Positions 8,818-16,728 of a stretch of 64,000 bases of DNA are shown here, in pieces. Each line of letters starts with the position of its first letter. Positions within the stretch are counted from its first letter, which is position 1. Below the pieces are notes generated by a model. The model was not told the origin of the DNA. It worked only from the letters and a program-made list of their open reading frames with translations, and made no database searches. Origin of the DNA: Polaribacter marinaquae (GTDB taxonomy: Bacteria; Bacteroidota; Bacteroidia; Flavobacteriales; Flavobacteriaceae); NCBI RefSeq assembly GCF_038019025.1, contig NZ_CP150496.1:2558001-2622000 (forward strand). Reading direction: 5' to 3'. A program made the translations under genes and the position numbers.

Positions 8818-8951
8818 ACACAACGGTTTTGTATATTGTTTGTTGCGTGGTTTAAGCAACTAATTTAGTAAATAATTACCGACCAAGAAAGTCCGCGAGG
8901 ACTTTCGTAAGTAGGCTAGAAGCCAGCAATAAATTATATACGGTGTTGGGC
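8818..8951 (-). repeat. attC-like site 9 (3' end of cassette C9)
   Basis: A 134-bp imperfect palindrome. On the minus strand it opens GCCCAAC (8945-8951) and closes GTTGTGT (8818-8824). Central hairpin 8887-8906 with arms GAAAGTCC/GGACTTTC around GCGA. Confidence 0.85.
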
Positions 8952-8958
8952 ATAGTGT

Positions 8959-9501
8959 TTACTTCTGTTTAAAATTTAGTATCATATTTTCGAATTGTTT
9001 CAATACTTTTAGTTTAGATTTTTCTTTTTTTGATGATTCCGAATTAGTTTCATTTAGTTGGTTAAGTATTCTTTCTCTTTTTGTCTTTTCATTTTCAATA
9101 AATCCACTCAATTTTTCTATAAATTCTGAATATTTTTGAATTTTGTCCTTGTCTTTTTCGAATTGATTTTCATTATTTAATATTATTTTATTCAATTCAT
9201 CTATATTATATGGTCTGATTTCAGTTCCGTAATTAGAACAATGTATTTCGTAATTTTGGTTATCGAAGTAAGTAAATATGTCTATTTTTATTTGACTTTT
9301 CTTATTTTCAATTTCAATGTCAGCATCTTCATTATAACTTATTAAATTTTCAAGATTTTCAACTGTTATTTTCTTTTTGTCAAAATCATTGAATGTCCAA
9401 ACCTGAATAGAATCTTTTCTATTAGGTTCGAAAGTCCAATAAAGATCTTCTGTGAGAATAAGTTTATTTTCAACTATTTTATATGAAGTAAATCTGCTCA
9501 T
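8959..9501 (-). CDS. Protein of unknown function with C-terminal coiled coil (cassette C9)
   Basis: A 180-residue cytoplasmic-looking protein. Residues 1-110 alternate charged strands and turns. Residues 115-180 are almost entirely Glu/Lys/Asn/Leu with heptad spacing and probably form a coiled coil. No known family is recognised. It is the single gene in C9. The start is about 19 bp from the cassette boundary and the stop 8 bp from the 3' repeat. Confidence 0.7.
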   Translation of the reverse strand: MSRFTSYKIVENKLILTEDLYWTFEPNRKDSIQVWTFNDFDKKKITVENLENLISYNEDADIEIENKKSQIKIDIFTYFDNQNYEIHCSNYGTEIRPYNIDELNKIILNNENQFEKDKDKIQKYSEFIEKLSGFIENEKTKRERILNQLNETNSESSKKEKSKLKVLKQFENMILNFKQK

Positions 9502-9514
9502 TTTTTTACATTAT

Positions 9515-9647
9515 GCCCAACGTGTTTATATATGGTTTGTTGCGTGGTTAAGCAACTAATTTAATAAATAAAAACTAACCAAGAAAATCCGCGAGGATTT
9601 TCGCAAGTGAGAAGAAAGCCAGCAATAAATTATATATGGTGTTGGCA
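9515..9647 (-). repeat. attC-like site 8 (3' end of cassette C8)
   Basis: A 133-bp imperfect palindrome. On the minus strand it opens TGCCAAC (9641-9647) and closes GTTGGGC (9515-9521). Central hairpin 9583-9602 with arms GAAAATCC/GGATTTTC around GCGA. Confidence 0.85.
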
Positions 9648-9690
9648 GTAGTTTTTTCAATTCAGATTATTAATTTTAAATATAAATATT

Positions 9691-9915
9691 ATGTCAAAAA
9701 AAGAAATTTCATTAAAAGTAAATTCAGAAGATTTTATTCAGCTTCTAAATTCAGGTGAAATAAAAGTCAGTTCAGATGATTTAACTTTCATTAAAAGTCA
9801 AATTAAAATAAAACCAACGTTTAAAGATTCAATAATTTCAGTTTCTGAAGATGATATTCATAATTCGTTAAAAATTACTTTAAATAATCATTTACTAACT
9901 TTTCAATTATGTTAG
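9691..9915 (+). CDS. Small protein of unknown function, opposite strand (cassette C8)
   Basis: A 74-residue acidic protein beginning MSKKEISLKVNSEDFIQLL. It is the only plausible gene on the plus strand anywhere in the array. It converges on the minus-strand gene at 9875-10129, with a 41-bp overlap of the 3' ends. Composition looks coding, without membrane segment or known motif. The Shine-Dalgarno region is A-rich, as is usual here. Either of the two genes in C8 could be spurious; a two-gene module (for example toxin with antitoxin) is speculation. Confidence 0.55.
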   Translation: MSKKEISLKVNSEDFIQLLNSGEIKVSSDDLTFIKSQIKIKPTFKDSIISVSEDDIHNSLKITLNNHLLTFQLC

Positions 9916-10129
9916 CGGATTCATCACTTTCAGATTTAACACTTAAAGTAAATTTATCTATTTTTCCAGTTAAAGTTACTTCTGCATCGTGTTGTGATGA
10001 TATTGTATTCAGTTTAGATTTTATTCCTTTTATAACCTCATTCATTTGTTCGTTTATAATAGAATTAGCATCTAAAATTTCATTTTTGTTTTCCCTTAAT
10101 TTCGTAGTGTTGTTTCTAAAATTTATCAT
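9875..10129 (-). CDS. Small protein of unknown function (cassette C8)
   Basis: An 84-residue protein; the start at 10129 (MINFRNNTTKLRENK) avoids reading through attC7. Residues 5-45 are helical and polar, and the remainder (VTLTGKIDKFTLSVKSE) suggests a beta hairpin followed by an amphipathic end. No family recognised. It follows the strand convention of the array. It overlaps the convergent small gene at 9691-9915. Confidence 0.55.
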   Translation of the reverse strand: MINFRNNTTKLRENKNEILDANSIINEQMNEVIKGIKSKLNTISSQHDAEVTLTGKIDKFTLSVKSESDESANIIEKLVNDYLK

Positions 10130-10164
10130 AGTTTCAATTTTTATGGTTATGAGTGAGCAATTAC

Positions 10165-10296
10165 TGCCAACGTGTTTGTATATGAAAAGTTGCGTGTAAA
10201 TAATCACCAACCTTTCGAATTTAAACTGACCATAAATATATAAAAAAGCCAATGAATTAAGCACTTTGCAGCAATTTTTTATATACGTTGTTACCT
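10165..10296 (-). repeat. attC-like site 7 (3' end of cassette C7), class B
   Basis: A 132-bp site. On the minus strand it opens AGGTAAC (10290-10296) and closes GTTGGCA (10165-10171). Outer arms TTGTATATGAAAAGTTGCG and GCAATTTTTTATATACG pair. It has no central GAAAATCC hairpin, as in sites 4 and 13. Confidence 0.8.
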
Positions 10297-10303
10297 GCTG
10301 GCT

Positions 10304-10700
10304 TTACTCCGTTTTGTTAAATGAATTCCAAATTAACATTGCGACTATTGCTCCTAAAGTTGGTGCAGTAATATAAACCCAAAGAGCAATGAAGTTTCCA
10401 GATACAATTGCAGGTGCCAAACTTCTCGCAGGATTAAACGAGCCTCCAGAAATTGGACCTGAAAATAAAATAATTCCAGTAACAACTAATCCAATTATAA
10501 GACCTGCTATATATGAAAATTCTTTTTTAGATGTTACTCCTAAAATTGTAAGCATTAAAAAGAAAGTCAGAACAAATTCTAAAATGAACGATTGTACTAA
10601 CTAGCCAGAAGGAATTGTAGTTCCTAACGTTAAGTTTTTAGAGAATGTAAATTTTAGTAAACCACTTGCAAAAATAGCTCCTAGAATTTGAGCCGAAACA
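10304..10700 (-). pseudogene. Aquaporin (MIP family) remnant
   Basis: The C-terminal part of a MIP channel is readable, including the second NPA box (GGSFNPARSLAPAIV) and the last helices. Reading upstream in the same frame gives YVSAQILGAIFASGLLK and then TTIPSG, followed by an in-frame TAG at 10601-10603. The first half with the first NPA box is missing altogether; homology ends next to the bestrophin stop codon. Two independent lesions (5' deletion and internal stop) indicate a dead gene. An ORF starting inside at 10555 exists but would encode only a half channel. Confidence 0.85.
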
Positions 10701-10705
10701 TAAAA

Positions 10706-11812
10706 TTATAATTGAGTATTAAATTTTTCAGGCTCTGGTTTAGGTATATTATTTTCATGATCACCAATCATTTGACGAATATCAATCTCTATGTCTCGAG
10801 ACATTGTTGTAATTGGCACATCATTGCCTTCTCCTTCAAAAGGGTTTTCAGAGGCTTCACCTACACGCTCCATAGTATTAAAAACCCATGATATGATGAC
10901 GCTAAAAGGCACAGTAAACCATATAAAATAATGCCCCATTAATTCTATTAAATAATGGAATCCTGAATTAGGATAAGGTTTGTATTGTTCCATGCTTTCA
11001 ACGATGATTATCCCAATTTTATCAAATTCATTCATCATACCAAATGGTAGGAGAATAACAAAAATCCAAACAAAAAACTTATTTAATGTGGCAAACTGAC
11101 GAGGATAAGGGAAATTTTTAATACGTTCTACTTTACCTTGAAGAGTAAATAATTCAACAAACATCTTTTCAATCTCTAAATGGGCAAATTCCCAAACATA
11201 GCCTTCTGTTTTAAGTGCACTTAAATGTTTTGATTGTAAATTTAAACAGGCTGCTTGCTTATTTTTTTTACTTAAAACATAGTCCTTTTCTTCTTCAGAT
11301 AAATAGCCTTTTAGTTCTTCTTCAAGTGAATATTTTTGCTCTCTAATTTCTAAGTGTTTTCTATAGTCTATACCAGTTTTCTTTCTTGGTTCTGCTTCCC
11401 AAGACTTTGGTGTGCGTAAAGCGTGACGTAACGAACTCATCCAAGCTATGTGACGCAATATAAATGTCTTTCTAATTTCGAATAATTCTTGATCTGAAAG
11501 TATTTTTTTTGCATGTTCATTATTTACATAATCGTTAAGCATTATAGTTAAAGATCGAGAAGTATTTACAATGCCTCCCCAAACTTTTCGTGCTTCCCAT
11601 AAACGGTCGTAAGAAGCATTATTTTTAAAACCAATAATGAAAGCTACTGCAGTACCTATTAAACTAATAGGTAGCCAAGGTAAATGTAACCAATACCAAC
11701 GAAAAACGGTATAAAGTATTACAGGTACTGTTGAAAGTATTACGAAATAAAAAATATCTTTCCGTGTCCAAAGTAGAATCTGCTTTAAAGAATAATTACG
11801 CTTTGTGTACAT
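10706..11812 (-). CDS. Bestrophin family membrane protein (cassette C7)
   Basis: A 368-residue member of the bestrophin/UPF0187 family, thought to form pentameric anion or cation channels in bacteria. The family-typical N-terminus shows membrane helices at about 23-60 and the GFKNNASYDRLWEARKVWGGIV segment following them, seen here as RLWEARKVWGG. Two more membrane segments lie around 225-245 and 285-310, with FAPFGM-like spacing seen as LLPFGMMNEFD. Soluble helices lie between. It sits 21 bp downstream of the GreA/B-like gene. Complete in length. Confidence 0.88.
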   Translation of the reverse strand: MYTKRNYSLKQILLWTRKDIFYFVILSTVPVILYTVFRWYWLHLPWLPISLIGTAVAFIIGFKNNASYDRLWEARKVWGGIVNTSRSLTIMLNDYVNNEHAKKILSDQELFEIRKTFILRHIAWMSSLRHALRTPKSWEAEPRKKTGIDYRKHLEIREQKYSLEEELKGYLSEEEKDYVLSKKNKQAACLNLQSKHLSALKTEGYVWEFAHLEIEKMFVELFTLQGKVERIKNFPYPRQFATLNKFFVWIFVILLPFGMMNEFDKIGIIIVESMEQYKPYPNSGFHYLIELMGHYFIWFTVPFSVIISWVFNTMERVGEASENPFEGEGNDVPITTMSRDIEIDIRQMIGDHENNIPKPEPEKFNTQL

Positions 11813-11832
11813 TTAATTTAGTTTTTATATAA

Positions 11833-12333
11833 TTAATATTTGATATTAATAATTTTAAAATACCTGTCTTCTTTAGCTAGTTTCAACACTGCTTTTTCTC
11901 CCACTTTTTTGTTTATCAAAAGTCTAGCAATTGGTGAAATGAATGCGATTTTTCCTTTAGAAATATCAGCTTCATCTACACCTACAATTTGATAGTGTTC
12001 AGGCGCTGTTTTATTTCCAATTTTTAGAGTTACTAATGCACCAAATCGAATTATGTTTTTTGGTTGATTGTTTAGATCTACTATTTTTGCTGTAGCAATT
12101 CGGTTTTTCAACAATTGCAATTTAGCGTTTATATAATTGGAGGCTATTCGGCTTTCCTTTTCGTTTGAACTGTCAAGATGCTCTCTTTCATTAATCAATT
12201 CTTGTTTTTCAATTAAAAGTTCATCCATACCAACTTGCGTTACATAATTAGTTACACCTTCTGGTAAGTCGGCTCTTGGTGGTACCAAAGGAATTTCCTC
12301 TTGGTCATCTTCTTTTACAAATCCTCTACTCAT
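11833..12333 (-). CDS. GreA/GreB-family transcription factor (cassette C7)
   Basis: A 166-residue protein of the GreA/GreB elongation-factor family, which binds the RNA polymerase secondary channel. An N-terminal coiled-coil region lies at residues 35-80, and the C-terminal FKBP-like domain at about 90-166 contains FGALVTLKIG and ISPIARLLINKKVGE, typical of the family. The N-terminus MSRGFVKEDDQEEIPLVPPRA is a version I associate with Bacteroidota accessory Gre proteins. Only 3 bp separate it from the upstream oxidoreductase, so they are probably cotranscribed. Whether it rescues paused polymerase or modulates it is unknown. Confidence 0.85.
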   Translation of the reverse strand: MSRGFVKEDDQEEIPLVPPRADLPEGVTNYVTQVGMDELLIEKQELINEREHLDSSNEKESRIASNYINAKLQLLKNRIATAKIVDLNNQPKNIIRFGALVTLKIGNKTAPEHYQIVGVDEADISKGKIAFISPIARLLINKKVGEKAVLKLAKEDRYFKIINIKY

Positions 12334-12336
12334 GAC

Positions 12337-13332
12337 TTATTTAATTTTGATAACAACTTTTCCTTTAGTTCGCCCTTTTTTAACGTAAAGCAAGGCGTTT
12401 AGTGTGTCTTTTAATGGAAACACTTTGTCTATTTTGGTTTTGACTGTTCCAGATTCTACAAGTTCAGAAATTTCATTGAGTTGTTTAGCATTGGCTCGTA
12501 TGAATACTAAACTATAAAATGCTGATTTTTGCTTTATTTGTTTTGTTATTTTTCGTCTTTTAAACGCTAAGAATAGTTTAGTGATTTTATTGAGTTTCAT
12601 TCTATTGGCAGTTTCTTTATCTACAGGACCAACAAGGGTTATTACTTTTCCACCATTTTTTATTACGCTAAAAGCTTCTTCAGTGTATTCGTTTCCAAGT
12701 GTATCCAAAACCATATCTGCATCTTGTACAATAGCAGTATAATCTACAGTTTTATAATCAATCACTTCATCAGCTCCAAGTTTTTTTACCCAACTTACAT
12801 TTTCTGAACTTGTAGTAGTATATACATAAGCTCCAATTGATTTTGCATATTGAATGGCAAATGAACCAACACCACCAGAACCAGCATGAATTAAAATACT
12901 TTCCCCAGATTTTAGTTTACCTCGTTTCAAGGCTTGAATTGCTGTAAGACCTACTAATGGTAAGCTAGCAGCTTCTTCAAAAGTTGTGTTTTTGGGTTTT
13001 AGGCTAACTAGTTTTTGATTCACAGCGACAAATTCAGTAAACGTTCCTTGTCTATTCACTTTAGAAAATACCTCGTCTCCAATATTGAAATTAGGAACAT
13101 TTTCGCCTTTTTCAATAATAATTCCACTAACATCATAACCTAAAGTTGTTGGTAACTTAAAATTACTCACGCTTTTTAGTTTTCCTTCAACTACTTTTAT
13201 ATCTAAAGGGTTTACACTAGCAGCATACGTTTCAATTAATACTTCATCTTTGCTAATGGTTGGTTTAACAATTTCGGAAGTTTTTACTTTTTTCGAAACC
13301 TCTCCATAACCTGTAAATTGTATGGCTTTCAT
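12337..13332 (-). CDS. NADPH-dependent zinc-less medium-chain oxidoreductase (quinone reductase-like)
   Basis: A 331-residue MDR-superfamily enzyme. The N-terminal GroES-like domain covers residues 1-120 and the Rossmann domain has the nucleotide motif HAGSGGVGSFAIQYAK at about 148-163. Catalytic zinc ligands of true alcohol dehydrogenases are absent, as in quinone oxidoreductases. It probably reduces reactive enones or quinones with NADPH. It lies between a YqhA-like gene (6 bp) and a Gre factor (3 bp), consistent with one operon. Together with the aldehyde dehydrogenase it suggests that C7 handles electrophile or aldehyde stress. Confidence 0.88.
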   Translation of the reverse strand: MKAIQFTGYGEVSKKVKTSEIVKPTISKDEVLIETYAASVNPLDIKVVEGKLKSVSNFKLPTTLGYDVSGIIIEKGENVPNFNIGDEVFSKVNRQGTFTEFVAVNQKLVSLKPKNTTFEEAASLPLVGLTAIQALKRGKLKSGESILIHAGSGGVGSFAIQYAKSIGAYVYTTTSSENVSWVKKLGADEVIDYKTVDYTAIVQDADMVLDTLGNEYTEEAFSVIKNGGKVITLVGPVDKETANRMKLNKITKLFLAFKRRKITKQIKQKSAFYSLVFIRANAKQLNEISELVESGTVKTKIDKVFPLKDTLNALLYVKKGRTKGKVVIKIK

Positions 13333-13338
13333 AAGCTA

Positions 13339-13854
13339 TTATTTTTTAGTTTTATCAATATCTTCTTTATTAAGACTTAAAAATTTTAATCCCAATGCTA
13401 ATAGCACAATAGATGCTGGAAGTATTAAAATCTCCCATTTAAGGTTGTCAATATTTACAAATACTACCTCAAGAAATTTCACAAAAAGAATAATGACAAT
13501 AACTTCGGCAAGCACATTTTTTAAATGACCAATATTTGGGGTTCTAATCCATTTTAAAACACCATTTCCATCATCATATATTTTGTTTGAAATATACAAA
13601 GTATAAACTCCGTGTGCAAAAATGAATAGCACCAATGCTATTAAAAACGTATCTAAAGATTTTATAAGATAAGTAGTGGCTATATCTGCAGGATGTAAAT
13701 GTGCTTTATTTTCAGGAATATAATTGAAGATGACAACTCTAAAAGCATTAATGGTTTTTAAAGCACCAACGATAAAAAGTAACAGTGAGCCAAGAAGTGA
13801 ACCTATTATTGCAGTCCAGCTGATATAACGGAAAAGATAGAATGTTTTTTTCAT
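13339..13854 (-). CDS. YqhA/UPF0114-family membrane protein (cassette C7)
   Basis: A 171-residue protein with four transmembrane helices (about 12-33, 62-84, 107-127, 137-155), matching the length and layout of the YqhA (UPF0114) family, whose function is not settled. Landmarks include LIKSLDTFLIALVLFIFAHGVY. It heads the run YqhA-oxidoreductase-Gre-bestrophin, separated from the upstream aldehyde dehydrogenase by a strong terminator, so it probably has its own promoter. Confidence 0.8.
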   Translation of the reverse strand: MKKTFYLFRYISWTAIIGSLLGSLLLFIVGALKTINAFRVVIFNYIPENKAHLHPADIATTYLIKSLDTFLIALVLFIFAHGVYTLYISNKIYDDGNGVLKWIRTPNIGHLKNVLAEVIVIILFVKFLEVVFVNIDNLKWEILILPASIVLLALGLKFLSLNKEDIDKTKK

Positions 13855-13902
13855 AATTAAAAAGTGATTAAAATCTTTTATTAAGACTTTGATTAAAACA
13901 AT

Positions 13903-13927
13903 AAAACCCTGGAATTTCCAGGGTTTT
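13903..13927. terminator. Bidirectional intrinsic terminator after aldehyde dehydrogenase
   Basis: A perfect 12-bp inverted repeat, AAAACCCTGGAA and TTCCAGGGTTTT, with a single-base loop and flanking A and T runs. It lies 30 bp past the aldehyde dehydrogenase stop codon on the minus strand. Confidence 0.85.
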
Positions 13928-13956
13928 TATTATAAACTTATTTTATAAAGTTTTAA

Positions 13957-15459
13957 TTAAAAGAATCCCATAGGTTTCTTGTCGTAAGAGATCAACATGT
14001 TTTTTACAACACGGTAATGATCTAAAGCCATTTTGTGGTTTTCACGACCGAATCCTGATTCTTTAACTCCACCAAATGGTGCGTGAGCTGGATAGGTATT
14101 GTATTGGTTTACCCAAACTCTACCTGCTTGTATTGCACGTGGTACTTGGTATAATTCGTGAGCATCACGAGACCAAACACCAGCACCTAATCCGTAAGGT
14201 GTGTCGTTTGCAATAGCAATCGCTTCTTCCGTAGTTTTAAACGTTGTTAAGGCTACAACAGGTCCAAAAATTTCTTCCTGGAAGACTCTCATTTTGTTAT
14301 CTCCTTTTAAAACGGTTGGTTGTACGTAATAACCTTCAGATAATTCACCTTCATAGTTACCAGCTTCACCACCAGCTAAAACAGCAGCACCTTCTTCAAT
14401 ACCAATTTTAATATAGTTTAGTATTTTTTCGTATTGCGCTTTAGATACCTGAGAACCAATCATTGTTTCTGGATCTAATGGGTTTCCTGGTTTAACTAAT
14501 TTTAAACGTTCTTGCATTTTTTCAACAAAACGATCTGCAATATCTTCGTGTACTAGAATACGAGAAGGAGAGGTACAAATTTCACCTTGATTTAAAGCAA
14601 ACATTAATGCACCTTCAATAGCTTTACTAAAAAACTCATCGTCTTGAGCTGCTACAGATGGGAAGAAAATGTTTGGCGATTTACCACCTAATTCCATAGT
14701 TACAGGAATAATGTTTTCTGCTGCATTATGTAATACTGTACGTCCAGTTTCTGTAGAACCTGTGAATGATAATTTAGCAATTCTATTTGATGTTGCTAAT
14801 GCTGCACCAGCTTCTTTACCAAAACCAGTTACAATGTTTAATACACCTGCTGGTAAAATATCACCAATAAGTTCCATTAACATCATAACACTTGTTGGTG
14901 TTTGTTCTGCTGGTTTTACAACTGCTGTACAACCTGCTGCTAAAGCTGGAGCAATTTTCCATGCTAACATTAACATTGGGAAATTCCATGGGATAATCTC
15001 TCCAACCACACCAACTGGCTCGTGTAATACGATACTTACAGTGTCTTTATCATGTTCTGAAATACTTCCTTCATCTGCACGAATTACACCTGCAAAATAG
15101 CGGAAATGATCAATACAATAAGGGATATCTGCTGCAAGTGACTCACGGATTGGTTTACCGTTATCAATGGTTTCTAAGCTTGCTAAATACTCTAAGTTAT
15201 CTTCCATAACCTGAGCAATTTTTAATAACGCATTGCTACGTTCTGTTGCAGACGTGTTACTCCATGCTGGGAAAGCTTCGTGTGCTGCATCTAATGCAAG
15301 ATCTATATCTTCTTGCGTAGAACGTGCTGCTTGTGTAAAAACTTTACCATCAACAGGAGATCTGTTTTCAAAATATTGACCTTTAATTGGATCAACAAAT
15401 TTTCCTCCAATAAAGTTTCCGTATCTTTCTTTAAATTCGGGTTTTGTTACATTTGCCAT
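13957..15459 (-). CDS. NAD-dependent aldehyde dehydrogenase (cassette C7)
   Basis: A complete 500-residue aldehyde dehydrogenase. Family signatures are visible in order: the NAD-binding FTGSTETGR, the active-site glutamate in [12 protein letters not shown], and the catalytic cysteine in [12 protein letters not shown]-terminal [15 protein letters not shown] is also typical. It most resembles the AldB/ExaC group acting on acetaldehyde and other short aldehydes; substrate is inferred. Downstream of and same strand as the AraC regulator, with a 210-bp regulatory gap. A diverged copy starts at position 236 and leaves the window. Confidence 0.93.
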   Translation of the reverse strand: MANVTKPEFKERYGNFIGGKFVDPIKGQYFENRSPVDGKVFTQAARSTQEDIDLALDAAHEAFPAWSNTSATERSNALLKIAQVMEDNLEYLASLETIDNGKPIRESLAADIPYCIDHFRYFAGVIRADEGSISEHDKDTVSIVLHEPVGVVGEIIPWNFPMLMLAWKIAPALAAGCTAVVKPAEQTPTSVMMLMELIGDILPAGVLNIVTGFGKEAGAALATSNRIAKLSFTGSTETGRTVLHNAAENIIPVTMELGGKSPNIFFPSVAAQDDEFFSKAIEGALMFALNQGEICTSPSRILVHEDIADRFVEKMQERLKLVKPGNPLDPETMIGSQVSKAQYEKILNYIKIGIEEGAAVLAGGEAGNYEGELSEGYYVQPTVLKGDNKMRVFQEEIFGPVVALTTFKTTEEAIAIANDTPYGLGAGVWSRDAHELYQVPRAIQAGRVWVNQYNTYPAHAPFGGVKESGFGRENHKMALDHYRVVKNMLISYDKKPMGFF

Positions 15460-15524
15460 AATTATAATTTTTAAATTTGATTTTAATTTATACTTGCCAA
15501 AACAAGCGTTGTGTAATTATGGTG

Positions 15525-15592
15525 CAAATGTATGTTGGGTTATTACCTTTCTATTTACTGATATGGTTCAATAACTTATGAAAAAAGGTCAA
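15525..15592 (-). promoter_or_regulatory. Aldehyde dehydrogenase promoter with conserved operator (copy 2)
   Basis: On the minus strand 15525-15532 reads TACATTTG, a -7 box. The 25 bp at 15568-15592 are identical to 346-370 upstream of copy 1 and stand at exactly the same 35-bp distance. The surrounding intergenic sequence is much less conserved, which points to an operator, most simply for the adjacent AraC protein. Confidence 0.5.
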
Positions 15593-15669
15593 TGTGAATA
15601 TTTGTGAAGAATAAATATGAAATAAAACACTTAAATAGCTAATAAATAGAGGTTTGTGTGATTTATTTT

Positions 15670-16509
15670 TTAATTCGAAATATCTGTTGGACTAATTCCG
15701 AATTTGTTTTTAAAGGCTACACTAAAGTTAGACAGGTTGTTATAACCAATATCTAAATAAATATCTGAAGCTTTTAATTCACCTCCTTGCAACAATTCTT
15801 TAGCTTTTTGAAGACGTTTGTCTTGAAACCATTTTCCAGGTGGCTCCTTATATTCGTTTGTAAAATGACGTTTAAAAGTTGATAGACTCATATTACAGAG
15901 AAAGGCAATTTCTTCCACTTTTAAATTGGAATCTACATTGCTCTCTACTGTATTTTTGAATGGCGAAACCTCTTTAGAAATTAAAGAGTGTAAATAAAAT
16001 TCGAATTCATTACCATATTTATTAAGCATGTAGAGCATTATTTCTTCAAATTTTAAAGATAATAGCGCATTGCTATAACTATGATCTGAAAATGTGCTTG
16101 AAGATAAAGAGCTTATAAAAGAAGCAATATAATCATCATTTTCAATTACAAAATATGGTACATCCTCCTTATAAGGTTTTACATTACTCGTGTACTTACT
16201 TAAAAAATCTGTGAGTTTTTTTTCTGAAAAAAAGAGAAGTTTACAGTAGTAAATGGCTTCTGTATCCAGTAATTCTGTCCATAGCCAATTTCCTTTTTTA
16301 AGTAATAATGATTGGTCTTTATTTACAGCAACCGATTTTCCTGCAAAATGTACTTGTTTTTTTCCAACTTGTAAAAAGCTGAACATATTCATTCCTAAAT
16401 TGACTTTGCTTTTCACAACATCGCTTGTCATTTTAAAGTCATATACAAATATGTCTTGTTGTACTTTTGGGTCTTTAAAGAAAATTTCTGGTATGTTCTC
16501 TATTGGCAT
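15670..16509 (-). CDS. AraC-family transcriptional regulator (copy 2, cassette C7)
   Basis: A 279-residue paralogue of the regulator at 456-1289, with the same AraC helix-turn-helix in the last 95 residues (NMSLSTFKRHF; DIGYNNLSNFSVAFKNKFG). The divergence between the two copies is concentrated around residues 95-150, the likely sensor region, while the DNA-binding part is nearly unchanged. It is the first gene of C7, with the start 26 bp from the cassette boundary. Target inferred: the aldehyde dehydrogenase just downstream. Confidence 0.88.
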   Translation of the reverse strand: MPIENIPEIFFKDPKVQQDIFVYDFKMTSDVVKSKVNLGMNMFSFLQVGKKQVHFAGKSVAVNKDQSLLLKKGNWLWTELLDTEAIYYCKLLFFSEKKLTDFLSKYTSNVKPYKEDVPYFVIENDDYIASFISSLSSSTFSDHSYSNALLSLKFEEIMLYMLNKYGNEFEFYLHSLISKEVSPFKNTVESNVDSNLKVEEIAFLCNMSLSTFKRHFTNEYKEPPGKWFQDKRLQKAKELLQGGELKASDIYLDIGYNNLSNFSVAFKNKFGISPTDISN

Positions 16510-16529
16510 TTAGATTTTTTTTAGCTTGC

Positions 16530-16723
16530 AGGTAACGTCTAGGCTATGATTAGTACGGGAATTAAAAGCAGTAAACTTTCGATTAAGCACTTAGCCAAAA
16601 CTTTTTATTTTGTTTTATCTTTTTTGTTTTAAAGCCAAATCAAAAGATTTGGTGGACTATATTAAAAGCACTAAACTTTGGGTTAAGCACGAAAACCCGT
16701 ATTAATTATAGCCATTGTTAGCA
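16530..16723 (-). repeat. attC-like site 6 (3' end of cassette C6), long class C
   Basis: A 194-bp site. On the minus strand it opens TGCTAAC (16717-16723) and closes GTTACCT (16530-16536). Outer arms GGCTATGATTAGTACGGG and CCCGTATTAATTATAGCC pair. It contains a perfect inner hairpin CCAAATC-AAAA-GATTTGG at 16634-16651. It shares interior blocks with site 3 and is about 60 bp longer than the others. Confidence 0.75.
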
Positions 16724-16728
16724 GCTGC

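Noticed and set aside
3455..10264. Longer N-terminal extensions of cassette genes reaching into the flanking repeats (frames to 3592, 4723, 8231 and 10264)
   Set aside because: The added residues are translations of attC-like DNA, are similar between unrelated genes, and precede clean signal peptides or starts, so the shorter starts were used.
10304..10555. Intact short aquaporin gene
   Set aside because: It lacks the first half of the channel and homology continues upstream through an in-frame stop, so it is a remnant.
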